A DNA stretch of 64,000 bases, taken from NCBI RefSeq assembly GCF_014904705.1, contig NZ_JACZCQ010000005.1:62001-126000 (forward strand), written 5' to 3'. The translations under genes were made by a program, and so were the position numbers. This DNA comes from Nisaea sediminum. Its GTDB lineage: Bacteria; Pseudomonadota; Alphaproteobacteria; Thalassobaculales; Thalassobaculaceae. The notes under the pieces are model-generated. The model did no database searches and was not told the DNA's origin. It saw only the letters and a list, made by a program, of their open reading frames with translations. Below, piece by piece: positions 1-10,117 of the stretch; within the stretch, counting starts at the first letter, position 1; each line of letters starts with the position of its first letter.

Positions 1-751
1 AGACCGCGAGACAGTCGTCGCAGCCGTAGATCCGGTTGCCCATCGCTTCCCGGAATTCCTCCGGAATGTGTCCCTTGTGCTCGATCGTCAGGTAGGAGAT
101 GCAGCGCCGCGCGTCGAGCGCGTAAGGGCGCGGAAAGGCGTCGGTCGGGCAGATATCGAGGCAGCGGGTGCAATTACCGCAATGGTCCGTCTCGGCCGCA
201 TCCGGCACCAGCTCCATGTCCGTGAAGACCTCGCCGAGGAAGACCCAGGAGCCGTGCTCGCGCGAGACCATGTTGGTGTGCTTGCCCTGCCAGCCGAGCC
301 CAGCGGCGGCGGCGAGCGGTTTCTCCAGTACGGGCGCCGTATCGACGAAGACCTTCACCTCGCAGCCATACTGCTCGACCATCCAGCGCGCGAGGCGCTT
401 CAGGCGCTTCTTGATGAGGTCGTGGTAATCCTTGTTGCGGGCATAGACAGAGATGTTCGCCCGGTCGCGGGCGCCGAGATTCTCCATCGGGTCATGATCG
501 GGGCCGTAATTCTGCGTCAGGACGACGACCGACCGCGCGCCCTCCCAGATCGCCCTCGGCGCGATGCGGCGCTCCAGATGGGTTTCCATCCAGGCCATGT
601 CGCCATGCTCGCCGCCAGCGACGAATTCCCGGAGCCGGTCCTGTTCGCGGGTGCCGACCTCGGCGCGGGTGATGCCGACAGCGGAAAACCCGATGGCTGC
701 CGCCTCGTCCTTGATGCGCTGCTCTGGCTTGATCCGCCGTTCCGGCTCCAT
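1..751 (-). CDS. queG: Epoxyqueuosine reductase QueG (C-terminus cut by window edge)
   Basis: QueG is a cobalamin-dependent iron-sulfur enzyme that reduces epoxyqueuosine to queuosine in tRNA, the last step of the pathway. The visible protein (about 250 residues) has the QueG N-terminal region and a first 4Fe-4S motif, [12 protein letters not shown], followed by [11 protein letters not shown] and the start of the second cluster, GCDDCLAV, where the window ends. The ATG at 751 has a GGAG element just upstream, inside the 3' end of tgt. It lies 10 bases after the tgt stop, so it is the last gene of a yhhQ-queA-tgt-queG operon. The remaining C-terminal part lies outside the window. Confidence 0.9.
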   Translation of the reverse strand, partial: MEPERRIKPEQRIKDEAAAIGFSAVGITRAEVGTREQDRLREFVAGGEHGDMAWMETHLERRIAPRAIWEGARSVVVLTQNYGPDHDPMENLGARDRANISVYARNKDYHDLIKKRLKRLARWMVEQYGCEVKVFVDTAPVLEKPLAAAAGLGWQGKHTNMVSREHGSWVFLGEVFTDMELVPDAAETDHCGNCTRCLDICPTDAFPRPYALDARRCISYLTIEHKGHIPEEFREAMGNRIYGCDDCLAV

Positions 752-761
752 CCGCGCTCCG

Positions 762-2926
<2,165 letters not shown>

Positions 2927-2935
2927 CGGGTTCCG

Positions 2936-3511
2936 TTAAGCGGCGGGATCCGCCGCCGGTTCATCCCGCTGGAAACGCTGGGGCAGGACGGCGATGAAGG
3001 CCCGGAACGGGACCAGAAGCACCGCCGCCATGGCGAGCTTCGCGCCGTAGTCCCCGACCGCCCAGGTCACCCAGGGCAGGCCCGTCGCATAGAAAGCGAG
3101 GGAGAAGAAGAGCGCGGTATCCAGCGCGGAGGAGAGCAGCGAAGAGATCAGGGGCGCCTTCCACCAGCTCTGCCGGCGCAGCTTGTCGAACACCCAGATA
3201 TCGAGGAGCTGCGCGGTCAGGAAGGCGGTACCGGAGGCGAGCGCGATGCGCTGGTCCGCAAACCAGAGCGACAGGGCGACGCCGAGCGCGAAGCCGGTAT
3301 AGACGACCTTGCGGGCCGGACCCGGTCCGAAGATACGGTTCACCAGGTCGGTCACCAGGAAGGCGATCGGATAGGTCAGCGCGCCCCAGGTCAGCCAGTC
3401 GTTGATCGGATAGTTGACCGCGATATTGGAGACGAGGACGACGACACCCATGGCGGTCATGCCGGCGATGAGGCCGGTGCGGCCGAACACGGCCGTGTTG
3501 GAAGTGCTCAT
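2936..3511 (-). CDS. yhhQ: Queuosine precursor transporter (YhhQ/VUT family)
   Basis: This 191-residue membrane protein with about six hydrophobic segments belongs to the YhhQ family, whose E. coli member imports preQ0 and preQ1. Characteristic segments include the N-terminal ASNIAV-like stretch VSNIAVNYP, TYPIAFLVTDLVNR and DIWVFDKLRR. It is the first gene of the minus-strand queuosine operon; the ATG at 3511 has a strong AAGGAG at ideal spacing. Placement with queA, tgt and queG supports the precursor-salvage assignment over other VUT transporters. Its 5' leader carries a pair of 20-base direct repeats. Confidence 0.9.
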   Translation of the reverse strand: MSTSNTAVFGRTGLIAGMTAMGVVVLVSNIAVNYPINDWLTWGALTYPIAFLVTDLVNRIFGPGPARKVVYTGFALGVALSLWFADQRIALASGTAFLTAQLLDIWVFDKLRRQSWWKAPLISSLLSSALDTALFFSLAFYATGLPWVTWAVGDYGAKLAMAAVLLVPFRAFIAVLPQRFQRDEPAADPAA

Positions 3512-3829
3512 CGAAGAGCTCCTTTTCTGTTCCTGCCGTCACGGGAAGCCATGCCGGCTTGAAATAGGTCCTGCCGGTGCGGGAAGCCTCACTGGCCGAA
3601 CAGTGCGGCGGGTTTTAGGAGCCTGCTCGCGTTTTGTCGATGGAAATCGATACTCGGGGAAACGGCCCTACGCCCAACCGGACTGTGCAATTTGAGCTTT
3701 CCTTCTCGCGGGTGGCGCGATCAAATGCACTCTACATTTCTCTTGAGGGTGCGCTGCATGCGCGATCCGGCTGCAGTTCCTGACGCCTGAAAGAGATAGG
3801 CATTGGCCGGAGAGAGGCAGAAGGCCTGG
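3512..3829. promoter_or_regulatory. Divergent control region between yhhQ operon and sensor kinase, with direct repeats
   Basis: This 318-base gap separates two divergent transcription units. It contains an imperfect direct repeat at 3531-3550 and 3569-3588 (17 of 20 bases identical, TCCTGCCG...CGGGAAGCC, 38-base period), which on the minus strand lies in the leader of the queuosine operon. Between the repeats the minus strand can form a CCGGC/GCCGG stem. No sequence resembling a known preQ1 riboswitch class was recognised, and no convincing -10/-35 pair was assigned. Function of the repeats is unknown; a repressor site or a leader RNA structure are both possible. Confidence 0.4.
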
Positions 3830-6800
3830 ATGATCTCCTCAGTGAAGCCCGCGCTCCTTGCCGCAATCCTTGCGGCCCTGTTCTACCCATTCATTCTCGC
3901 TCCGGGGTTCGCGCAGAATGTTGAGCCGGTCGCACACCTCGATCTCACAGGCGAAGAACGGGACTGGATCAAGTCGAACCCCGATGTTCTGGTCGCCTTC
4001 GATCCGTTCTATGCGCCGTACAGCTTCCTCGGCAACAAAGGAGGCTATACGGGGCTCGCGCCGGAACTGTTTGCGCAGATCGGCAAATTGACGGGACTGA
4101 ATTTCCGGGCCGCTCAGGTACGCGACTGGAACGACATTCTGGACAAGGCCCGCTCGCGAAACATCGATGTCGTGGCGACCGTCGTCGAGACCGCCGCGCG
4201 GCGCGAATTCCTCGACTTCACCGACCCCTTTCTGCCGACACCGCTCGTCATCATGGCCCGGACCGGCGACTACAGCGTTCTCGGGCCGGAGTCCCTTTCC
4301 GGCAAGACGGTCGCCCTGGTGCGCGGTTATTCGACCACCGACCGGGTTCTGGCGGACCATCCCGACATCATAACGCGCTTCGTCGACTCGCCTCTGGAGG
4401 GACTTCAGGATCTCTCGGTCGGACGCGCTGACGCCTATGTCGGCGTCGTCGGGGTCAATACCTATCTCGTCCGGCACAATGGGCTCGCGAACATCCGGAT
4501 CGCGTCCGAATACGAGCTCGGCCTTGGCGAAACGGCACAAAGCATCGGCATCCGGCCGGATCGGCCGATCCTGAGACGGATCCTGCAGAAGGCGGTTCGC
4601 TCACTTGGGGATGTCCAGCAGACGGTGACCTATCAGAAATGGATACCGATCCTGCAAACCGTGGTCGAGGAGACCAGCAGCGCTCCCTTCGAGTTGACCG
4701 ACGAGGAGCGGGCCTGGCTTCGGAAGTTCGGTCCGATCCGGATCGGCACCAACAACGCCTGGGCGCCTCTCGACTATGCCGATGCCGACGGCAACCCGGA
4801 AGGCATCGGCGCCGGTTTCCTCGAAGCCATCGACCGCAGGTTGGGACATGTGATCGAGATCGTGCCCGGCCCATGGCCGGAGATCTACGCAGCCGCGGAA
4901 ACCGGTGCGCTTGACGGGATCGCGGGCATCACGCCCACGGAGGCCCGGAAGCGGGCCTTCACCTTCACGGATCCCTATATAGAAGTCCCACACGTCATAT
5001 TCGCGCCGGTCGACGAACAGCGGCTCCCGTCCCTCGATGCACTCAGCAACAAACGCGTCGGGATCGAGGCAGGCTTCTTTCTCGGCGACCTGATCGAACA
5101 GCGCTATCCCGGCGTGACGGTCGTCCGTTTCGAGACAACCGGCGACGCGCTGACCGCCGTTTCGAAAGGCGAGGTCGACGCCTATGTCGGCAACCGCGCC
5201 GTCGCGAACTATGCCATTCACGCGGGACTTATCACGAACCTGAAGGAACACGGCACGATCTCGGAAACCTCCTCGATCAACGCCTTCGGCTTCGCAAAGG
5301 GCCGGGAGGTGCTGCGCGACATTTTCCAGAAAGCTCTCGACAGCATTACCGTCCGTGAGAAGCGCCTGATTTCCGGTCAATGGGTTTCTGTCGAGAGAGA
5401 GCGAACACCGTTTTACCTGACACCGGCGGAGCGGCAGTGGCTGCTCCGGCATCCGACGATCCGCGTCGCCGGCGACAGGGACTACGCGCCGATCGAGTTC
5501 ATCGGCGAAGACGGAACCTATCAGGGCCTTGCTCCGGACTTTCTGGCGAAGCTGTCCGAGATGCTCGGCATCAGTTTCGTCTATGACACCAAGTCGAGCT
5601 GGCCCGAAGCTCTGCGCAAGCTCGAGAATCGCGAACTGGATATCGCCTCCGCTGCAGCCGCAACGGATACACGCCGCGCATATGCCAGCTTTACGTCACC
5701 CTATCTCCAGCTCCCTGTCATGATCTTCGGACGGAAGGGCGGCTTCTTCGCGGCGAATCTGGACGATCTCTCAGGCAGAACAGTTGCCGTGGTCCGTGGC
5801 TACGCAGATACCGAACTCGTCATGAGCGGACATCCGGAGCTTTCCTTCGTTCAGGTCGGGACCGTCGCCGAAGGTACCGAACTCCTGCTCGCCGGCCACG
5901 TCGACGCCTTTGTCGGGAGCGTTCTGACGACGGTCCATACGCTCCGCGAAGACGGGAACAACGCGCTCATGGTGATGGGAAAGACCCCGTTCTCCGTCAA
6001 TCTCTCGATCGCCGTAAGGAAGGACTGGCCGGTGTTCACTTCGATCGTCCGCCGGGCGGTCAGCCACCTGTCAGCGACCGAGCGCACCGAGATCGTCAAC
6101 AAATGGATCGGTCTGCGGATCAAGGAGCCGATCGACATGCGGCTGCTGCTGCAGCTCAGCCTCACGGCCTTCGCGATCATGGCCGCGGCGGCGGTCTGGA
6201 TCTATTTCCTCTGGCGCCGGACCCGGACGCAGACGGTGGAACTGGCCGAGAGGAACCTGGCGCTCGCCGAAGAATCCAGGACACGCCTCGCGGCGCAAAG
6301 GATCGCGGAACGCACGACGCAGGAGAAAGATCACCTTCTGGCGAACGTGTCACACGAAATCCGGACTCCGCTAAATGCCATCCTCGGCTATACGGAACTC
6401 CTGCAGGGCCGCATCGCTGCGCTCCGGGCCGGCGGCAAGATCGCCGAATATCTGGATGCATTGCGGATTGCCGGAACGCAGTTGCAGACGATCGTTCAGG
6501 ACCTGCTTGAGCTGGCCGCGAACCGTGGCCGTATCGAACTTGCCGAGGAACAAATCGCTCTCGACACCCTCTTTGCCAATGTACGGAGCCTTCTGGACGC
6601 AACGGCGGGGGAAGAGCCGTCTTGCGTGAAATGGCCGGAGCCGGTGGCCACGACCGTATTGGTGGACCCGCACCGGCTCTCGCAGGTCCTCGTAAATCTG
6701 CTCGACAATGCCCGCAAATTCTCGCCAGCCAATACCGAGGTCACGCTTACCGTTCGCACATGCAGCAACGGCGATCTGGAGATCCTCGTTCAGGATCATG

Positions 6801-7033
6801 GCATCGGAATAGACCCGGATATCCTGGACGATGTGATGGAGCCGTTCGTGCGCGGCGACGATCCCTTCGTGCGGACGTCGCAAGGATCCGGCCTCGGCCT
6901 GTCAATCTGCAAAGCCTTTGTTGAGGCTCATGGCGGCACCATCAGATTGCAGAGTGTCCGCGGCCAAGGCACGACGGCCATCGTACGCTTGCCGAAAAGC
7001 CGGGTCGTCCACCTCGAGCAACCCGCATCATAA
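3830..7033 (+). CDS. Sensor histidine kinase with three tandem solute-binding (SBP_bac_3) domains
   Basis: The 1067-residue protein has a signal peptide (about 1-28), then three periplasmic amino-acid-binding-protein-like domains at about 45-265, 295-512 and 537-755. Each is introduced by the same linker pattern LTxxERxWL (near 38, 288 and 528). One transmembrane helix follows (about 771-796), then a HisKA domain with phospho-acceptor His842 (NVSHEIRTPLNA) and a HATPase with N box NLLDNARKF, DHGIGID and GSGLGLS. There is no receiver domain. The architecture resembles BvgS/EvgS sensors, which normally carry two such domains. The ATG at 3830, preceded by AGAGAGG, is preferred to a TTG 27 bases upstream. 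No response regulator gene lies nearby, so it is an orphan in this window; its ligand is unknown. Confidence 0.9.
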   Translation: MISSVKPALLAAILAALFYPFILAPGFAQNVEPVAHLDLTGEERDWIKSNPDVLVAFDPFYAPYSFLGNKGGYTGLAPELFAQIGKLTGLNFRAAQVRDWNDILDKARSRNIDVVATVVETAARREFLDFTDPFLPTPLVIMARTGDYSVLGPESLSGKTVALVRGYSTTDRVLADHPDIITRFVDSPLEGLQDLSVGRADAYVGVVGVNTYLVRHNGLANIRIASEYELGLGETAQSIGIRPDRPILRRILQKAVRSLGDVQQTVTYQKWIPILQTVVEETSSAPFELTDEERAWLRKFGPIRIGTNNAWAPLDYADADGNPEGIGAGFLEAIDRRLGHVIEIVPGPWPEIYAAAETGALDGIAGITPTEARKRAFTFTDPYIEVPHVIFAPVDEQRLPSLDALSNKRVGIEAGFFLGDLIEQRYPGVTVVRFETTGDALTAVSKGEVDAYVGNRAVANYAIHAGLITNLKEHGTISETSSINAFGFAKGREVLRDIFQKALDSITVREKRLISGQWVSVERERTPFYLTPAERQWLLRHPTIRVAGDRDYAPIEFIGEDGTYQGLAPDFLAKLSEMLGISFVYDTKSSWPEALRKLENRELDIASAAAATDTRRAYASFTSPYLQLPVMIFGRKGGFFAANLDDLSGRTVAVVRGYADTELVMSGHPELSFVQVGTVAEGTELLLAGHVDAFVGSVLTTVHTLREDGNNALMVMGKTPFSVNLSIAVRKDWPVFTSIVRRAVSHLSATERTEIVNKWIGLRIKEPIDMRLLLQLSLTAFAIMAAAAVWIYFLWRRTRTQTVELAERNLALAEESRTRLAAQRIAERTTQEKDHLLANVSHEIRTPLNAILGYTELLQGRIAALRAGGKIAEYLDALRIAGTQLQTIVQDLLELAANRGRIELAEEQIALDTLFANVRSLLDATAGEEPSCVKWPEPVATTVLVDPHRLSQVLVNLLDNARKFSPANTEVTLTVRTCSNGDLEILVQDHGIGIDPDILDDVMEPFVRGDDPFVRTSQGSGLGLSICKAFVEAHGGTIRLQSVRGQGTTAIVRLPKSRVVHLEQPAS

Positions 7034-7075
7034 CCGTTCAAGATCCGCCCGCCGAATGATCAATTCGTTCGATTT

Positions 7076-7107
7076 AACATCAATCAGCCAACAAAAACAT
7101 CAATCAG
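7076..7107. repeat. Tandem 12-base direct repeat, 20-base period
   Basis: AACATCAATCAG occurs at 7076-7087 and again, identically, at 7096-7107. The start-to-start distance of 20 bases is about two DNA helical turns, as expected for a pair of sites bound on one face of the helix. The repeats lie in an unusually AT-rich stretch about 85-115 bases upstream of the predicted start of transcription of the first small gene, a typical activator position. No matching known operator was recognised. Confidence 0.6.
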
Positions 7108-7156
7108 TCGATTTATTAATTCCGTACGGTCATTAATTTGGTGTTAAAAGAGCCAA

Positions 7157-7185
7157 TTAACTCGTTATCTTGATCGGATTATGTT
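7157..7185 (+). promoter_or_regulatory. Predicted promoter of the first small gene
   Basis: TTAACT at 7157-7162 and TATGTT at 7180-7185 are separated by 17 bases, giving a plausible sigma-70 type promoter about 25-30 bases before the ATG at 7216. An imperfect inverted repeat (TTAATTTGG at 7134-7142, CCAATTAA at 7153-7160) overlaps the -35 element and could be an operator. Confidence 0.4.
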
Positions 7186-7215
7186 CTGTACATCATCGGA
7201 TCAAGGAGACGAGAG

Positions 7216-7410
7216 ATGAGCAGATCCCAGATAAGGACTCCGACTGTCGCAGAGATCAATTCCGGTGTTGCCGCCGGAAAGCGGGAACGCTCCGAAGCCC
7301 TTTGGGCGATTCTTTCCGGACTGAGTGCACTCGTCCGCAAGCACTTTGAATGGCGCGAGAATATGCGCCGCATCGCGATCAACGGTCGCTGCCCGAACTG
7401 CAGTTGCTAG
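7216..7410 (+). CDS. Small protein of unknown function (64 aa), paralogue of the next gene
   Basis: The 64-residue basic protein starts at an ATG preceded by AAGGAG. Its central pattern AAGKRERSEALWAIL is shared with AAGRAERSKAVHEAL in the next gene, so the two are related. This style of short protein (AEI/AEG, RSxA, amphipathic helix) is widespread in Alphaproteobacteria without known function. It ends in GRCPNCSC, a cysteine-rich tail absent from its paralogue, which might bind metal or form disulfides. No signal peptide or membrane segment is present. Function not assigned. Confidence 0.6.
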   Translation: MSRSQIRTPTVAEINSGVAAGKRERSEALWAILSGLSALVRKHFEWRENMRRIAINGRCPNCSC

Positions 7411-7603
7411 GGCCCGAAAACGGCTCTCGGCACCCATGCGGATCGCGAATGCTTTACATATGAAACATTCTGTTTCCGCATGCCATCTTTGCTGCAATGC
7501 AATATGGATACCGAAACCCTGATCGGTTACATTGCCGATAGTGGGAAACGCAGAAGCCAAGCAGCAACAACAATCGGGCGCGCCTTTAGACAGGAGCACT
7601 GTA

Positions 7604-7816
7604 ATGACTGCGAAGAGCCCAAAAATCGAACGCCAGACCATCAATCACGCCGAAATCGAGCGCTACATGGCCGCCGGCCGGGCGGAACGGTCCAAGGCCG
7701 TTCACGAAGCCCTCAAGATGGTCGGCCGCGGTATCGCGACGCTGTTCGACCTGCATGCCGTGATGCAGAAAAAGGTCAGCTTCGAGCCCACCGTCAAGGC
7801 GGCCCCGAAGCACTGA
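7604..7816 (+). CDS. Small protein of unknown function (70 aa), paralogue of the previous gene
   Basis: The ATG at 7604 is chosen because an AGGAG lies at normal spacing; an upstream in-frame ATG at 7532 lacks one. The 70-residue product shares the AAGRxERSxA pattern with the 64-residue protein upstream and continues into a hydrophobic amphipathic segment (MVGRGIATLFDLHAVM). It lacks the cysteine tail. The 190-base gap between the two contains no obvious terminator. It converges on the benzoate-CoA ligase gene across a strong hairpin. Function not assigned. Confidence 0.6.
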   Translation: MTAKSPKIERQTINHAEIERYMAAGRAERSKAVHEALKMVGRGIATLFDLHAVMQKKVSFEPTVKAAPKH

Positions 7817-7830
7817 TCCCGATCACCGGA

Positions 7831-7862
7831 CCGGGAAACCGCCGGATCAGGCGGTTTCCCGG
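7831..7862. terminator. Perfect 13-bp hairpin between convergent genes
   Basis: Bases 7831-7843 and 7850-7862 are perfectly complementary around a six-base loop (GGATCA). The loop contains the stop codon of the benzoate-CoA ligase gene (7847-7849), so one arm lies inside that gene. There is no T tract on either side, so it may act as a bidirectional mRNA 3'-end barrier rather than a classical intrinsic terminator. Confidence 0.5.
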
Positions 7863-9391
7863 AGCTTGAAGCGCTGGATCTTTCCGGTCGCGGTCTTCGG
7901 CAGCGTGTCGGTAAAGATGATCCAGCGCGGATACTTGTAGGCCGCCAGGTCAGCCTTGACGAACGCGGTCAGACTCTCGGTCAGCTCCGCGCTTTCGGTC
8001 ACGCCTTCGACGAGCACCACGTAGGCCTTCGGCTTGATCAGACCGTCATGATCGGGATGGCCAACCACAGCCGCCTCCAGCACAGCTTCGTGCTTCAGCA
8101 GCGCCCCTTCAACCTCGAAGGGCGACACATAGATCCCGCCGACCTTCATCATGTCGTCATTGCGGCCGCAATAGGTATAGACGCCGTTCTCGTCGGCCAC
8201 GTATTTGTCGCCGGTCCGTGTCCAGGGGCCGCGGAAGGTGTCGACGCTCTTGGCGCGCTGGTTCCAGTACATGATCGCCGAGGTCGGACCGGAAACCTCC
8301 AGGATCCCCATTTCGCCCGGCTTGCAGAGCCCGCCCTCGTCGTTGACAAGCCGCAGATCGTAACCGGGCACCGCCTTGCCCGAACTGCCGGGATAGATCT
8401 CGCCGATCCGGTTCGAGAGGAAAATGTGCAGCATCTCGGTGCTGCCGAGCCCGTCGAGGATTTCCGGGCCGACGCGCTTGCGCCAGCGGTTCAGCAACTC
8501 TTCCGGCAGCGCCTCGCCTGCGGACACACAAAGCCGCATCGCGTGCTCGCCCTGTCCGGGAAGGTCCTTGGAGGCGAGCAGCATGCCGTAGAGCGTCGGC
8601 ACGCCGAAGAAGATGGTCGGCTTCTGCTCACGCAGGATGCGCGAAACCGAGACCGGGTCCGGCGGCCCTTCGAGCAGGATCGTCGTCGCTCCGACCGCGA
8701 AGGGAAAGGTCAGCGCATTACCGAGCCCGTAGGCGAAGAACAGCTTCGCCGCGGAATAGACAATGTCGCTCTCGGAAATCCCGAGGGTCGGGATGGCATA
8801 GAGATCCGCCGTGGCAAGCAAGTGTGAATGCAGATGCACGGCGCCCTTCGGCATGCCCGTCGTGCCCGAGGTGTAGAGCCAGAAACACATGTCGTCCGGC
8901 ACCGTCTCGGCCGCCGCTGTGTCTGTTCCAGGCGTCGCCAGGAAGTCCGCGAAGGAGGTATGCCCGCCGGACTCTCCACCGGAGACCACGACCAGGCGCG
9001 GGGTATTCGCCTCAGCCAGCACGCCGTCTTTCAGATTTGCCGAAACGAACAGAGCCTCCGCGCGGGAGTCCGAAAGGATGAACGCATAATCGCGCGCCGC
9101 CAGCCGGGTGTTGACCGGAACCGGAATGACGCCGGCCCTGATTGCACCCAGAAACGCTGTCGGGAAATCGATCGTGTCATGCAGGGCGAGAATGACGCGC
9201 TGCTCTCGCCGAATGCCCGCGGCCCGGAGCGCGTTTGCAAAGCGCTCCACCCGGTCCGAAAGCTGCTGATAGCTGTAGCTGCCGCTGCCGTCGATGACGG
9301 CGATCTTGTCCCCGCGCCCGGCCTCCAGATTGCGGCCGATCAGATCCTCGGCCGCGTTATAGAATCGCGCCGCCCCGGCGTTTTCCGCCAT
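7847..9391 (-). CDS. Benzoate-CoA ligase family protein
   Basis: This 514-residue AMP-forming acyl-CoA synthetase activates a carboxylic acid, most likely benzoate or a substituted benzoate, to its CoA thioester. Visible motifs are the P-loop-like YTSGTTGMPKGAVH, the adenylate-binding DGLGSTEMLHIF, TRTGDKY and the C-terminal lysine motif LPKTATGKIQR. The ATG at 9391 has GGAGGG upstream. The benzoate assignment rests on overall resemblance to BclA/BadA ligases and on the nearby BoxR-type regulator. A 100-base gap separates it from the upstream flavodoxin gene and both probably form one minus-strand unit. The downstream box oxygenase genes are not in this window, so the pathway cannot be confirmed here. 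Confidence 0.85.
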   Translation of the reverse strand: MAENAGAARFYNAAEDLIGRNLEAGRGDKIAVIDGSGSYSYQQLSDRVERFANALRAAGIRREQRVILALHDTIDFPTAFLGAIRAGVIPVPVNTRLAARDYAFILSDSRAEALFVSANLKDGVLAEANTPRLVVVSGGESGGHTSFADFLATPGTDTAAAETVPDDMCFWLYTSGTTGMPKGAVHLHSHLLATADLYAIPTLGISESDIVYSAAKLFFAYGLGNALTFPFAVGATTILLEGPPDPVSVSRILREQKPTIFFGVPTLYGMLLASKDLPGQGEHAMRLCVSAGEALPEELLNRWRKRVGPEILDGLGSTEMLHIFLSNRIGEIYPGSSGKAVPGYDLRLVNDEGGLCKPGEMGILEVSGPTSAIMYWNQRAKSVDTFRGPWTRTGDKYVADENGVYTYCGRNDDMMKVGGIYVSPFEVEGALLKHEAVLEAAVVGHPDHDGLIKPKAYVVLVEGVTESAELTESLTAFVKADLAAYKYPRWIIFTDTLPKTATGKIQRFKLRETA

Positions 9392-9491
9392 ACGTCCCTC
9401 CCAATTCGACCTCCCGCGAGGCCATGACATGCTGGGCGCCGTTCTCCGGCGCTCCGTTTCTTCAGGTTTTAAATTGTTCCGCCCGAGGAGA

Positions 9492-9956
9492 TCAGGCGGC
9501 CGCCTTGGCCTCCATGACGGAGATCCAGCCCTCGATCCACTCGATCGCCTCGTCCTCGGCGAGATTGCCGGAATTGGCGTCGTGGATATGCCGTTCGATC
9601 ACGCGCTCTGCGCCACACTCGGCGAGGATGGTGTCGAACTTCTGGCCGGCGAAATTGAAGGTGTCCTCGTAGGTCATGTCGCCGAGACCGAAGACCGCGA
9701 AGCTGACGCGGGACAGATCGGGCTTGTTCGCGACCAGCGCCTCGTAGAATTCCGTGCCGTTGTCCGGGATCTCGCCATAGCCGTAGGTCGAGGTGCAAAT
9801 GATGAACTGCCCGCCCTCGTCGAACACTTCCGGACCGAAATCGCCCATCAGCGTCGCTTCGGCATCGATGCCGCGATCCGCCAGGGTATCGACGATTTCC
9901 TGTGCGCAGAGATCCGCCGTACCGCCTTGCGTGGCAACGAGAATTTTCACCGTCAT
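9492..9956 (-). CDS. Flavodoxin-domain protein
   Basis: The 154-residue protein is a single flavodoxin-like domain. It starts MTVKILVATQGGTADLCAQE, where the phosphate-binding loop of FMN is expected, and has TSTYGYGEIPDNG and VFGLGDMTYEDTF at the two isoalloxazine loops. It would carry electrons by bound FMN in the cytoplasm. It shares a promoter region with the divergent BoxR-like regulator and precedes the benzoate-CoA ligase, suggesting it serves an aromatic-degradation redox step; that role is inferred from position only. An MioC-like role is an alternative. Confidence 0.85.
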   Translation of the reverse strand: MTVKILVATQGGTADLCAQEIVDTLADRGIDAEATLMGDFGPEVFDEGGQFIICTSTYGYGEIPDNGTEFYEALVANKPDLSRVSFAVFGLGDMTYEDTFNFAGQKFDTILAECGAERVIERHIHDANSGNLAEDEAIEWIEGWISVMEAKAAA

Positions 9957-10017
9957 GCTTCCACCACTCCTTCTTGCCCGGTCCGCGGTTCGATAAAGTG
10001 ACCTAAATCAGACACGC

Positions 10018-10046
10018 ACTATAATTCATGTTACAGCGTGGAGCAA
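10018..10046 (-). promoter_or_regulatory. Predicted promoter of the flavodoxin/benzoate-CoA ligase unit
   Basis: On the minus strand TTGCTC (10041-10046) and TATAGT (10018-10023) are separated by 17 bases, a good sigma-70 type match about 60 bases before the flavodoxin ATG. The direct repeat ATAATTCA at 10021-10028 and 10052-10059 flanks the element and could be the binding site of the divergent BoxR-like regulator. Confidence 0.5.
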
Positions 10047-10117
10047 AGAATGATAATTCAGGTACTATTGGCTTGTGACACGCCCGCGACAGACGAGCAA
10101 AGGTCGACCCGGAGCCC

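Noticed and set aside
3512-3700. preQ1 riboswitch upstream of the queuosine operon
   Set aside because: I looked for the short pseudoknot and A-rich tail of preQ1-I and for the larger classes and saw no convincing match; only the direct repeats are reported.
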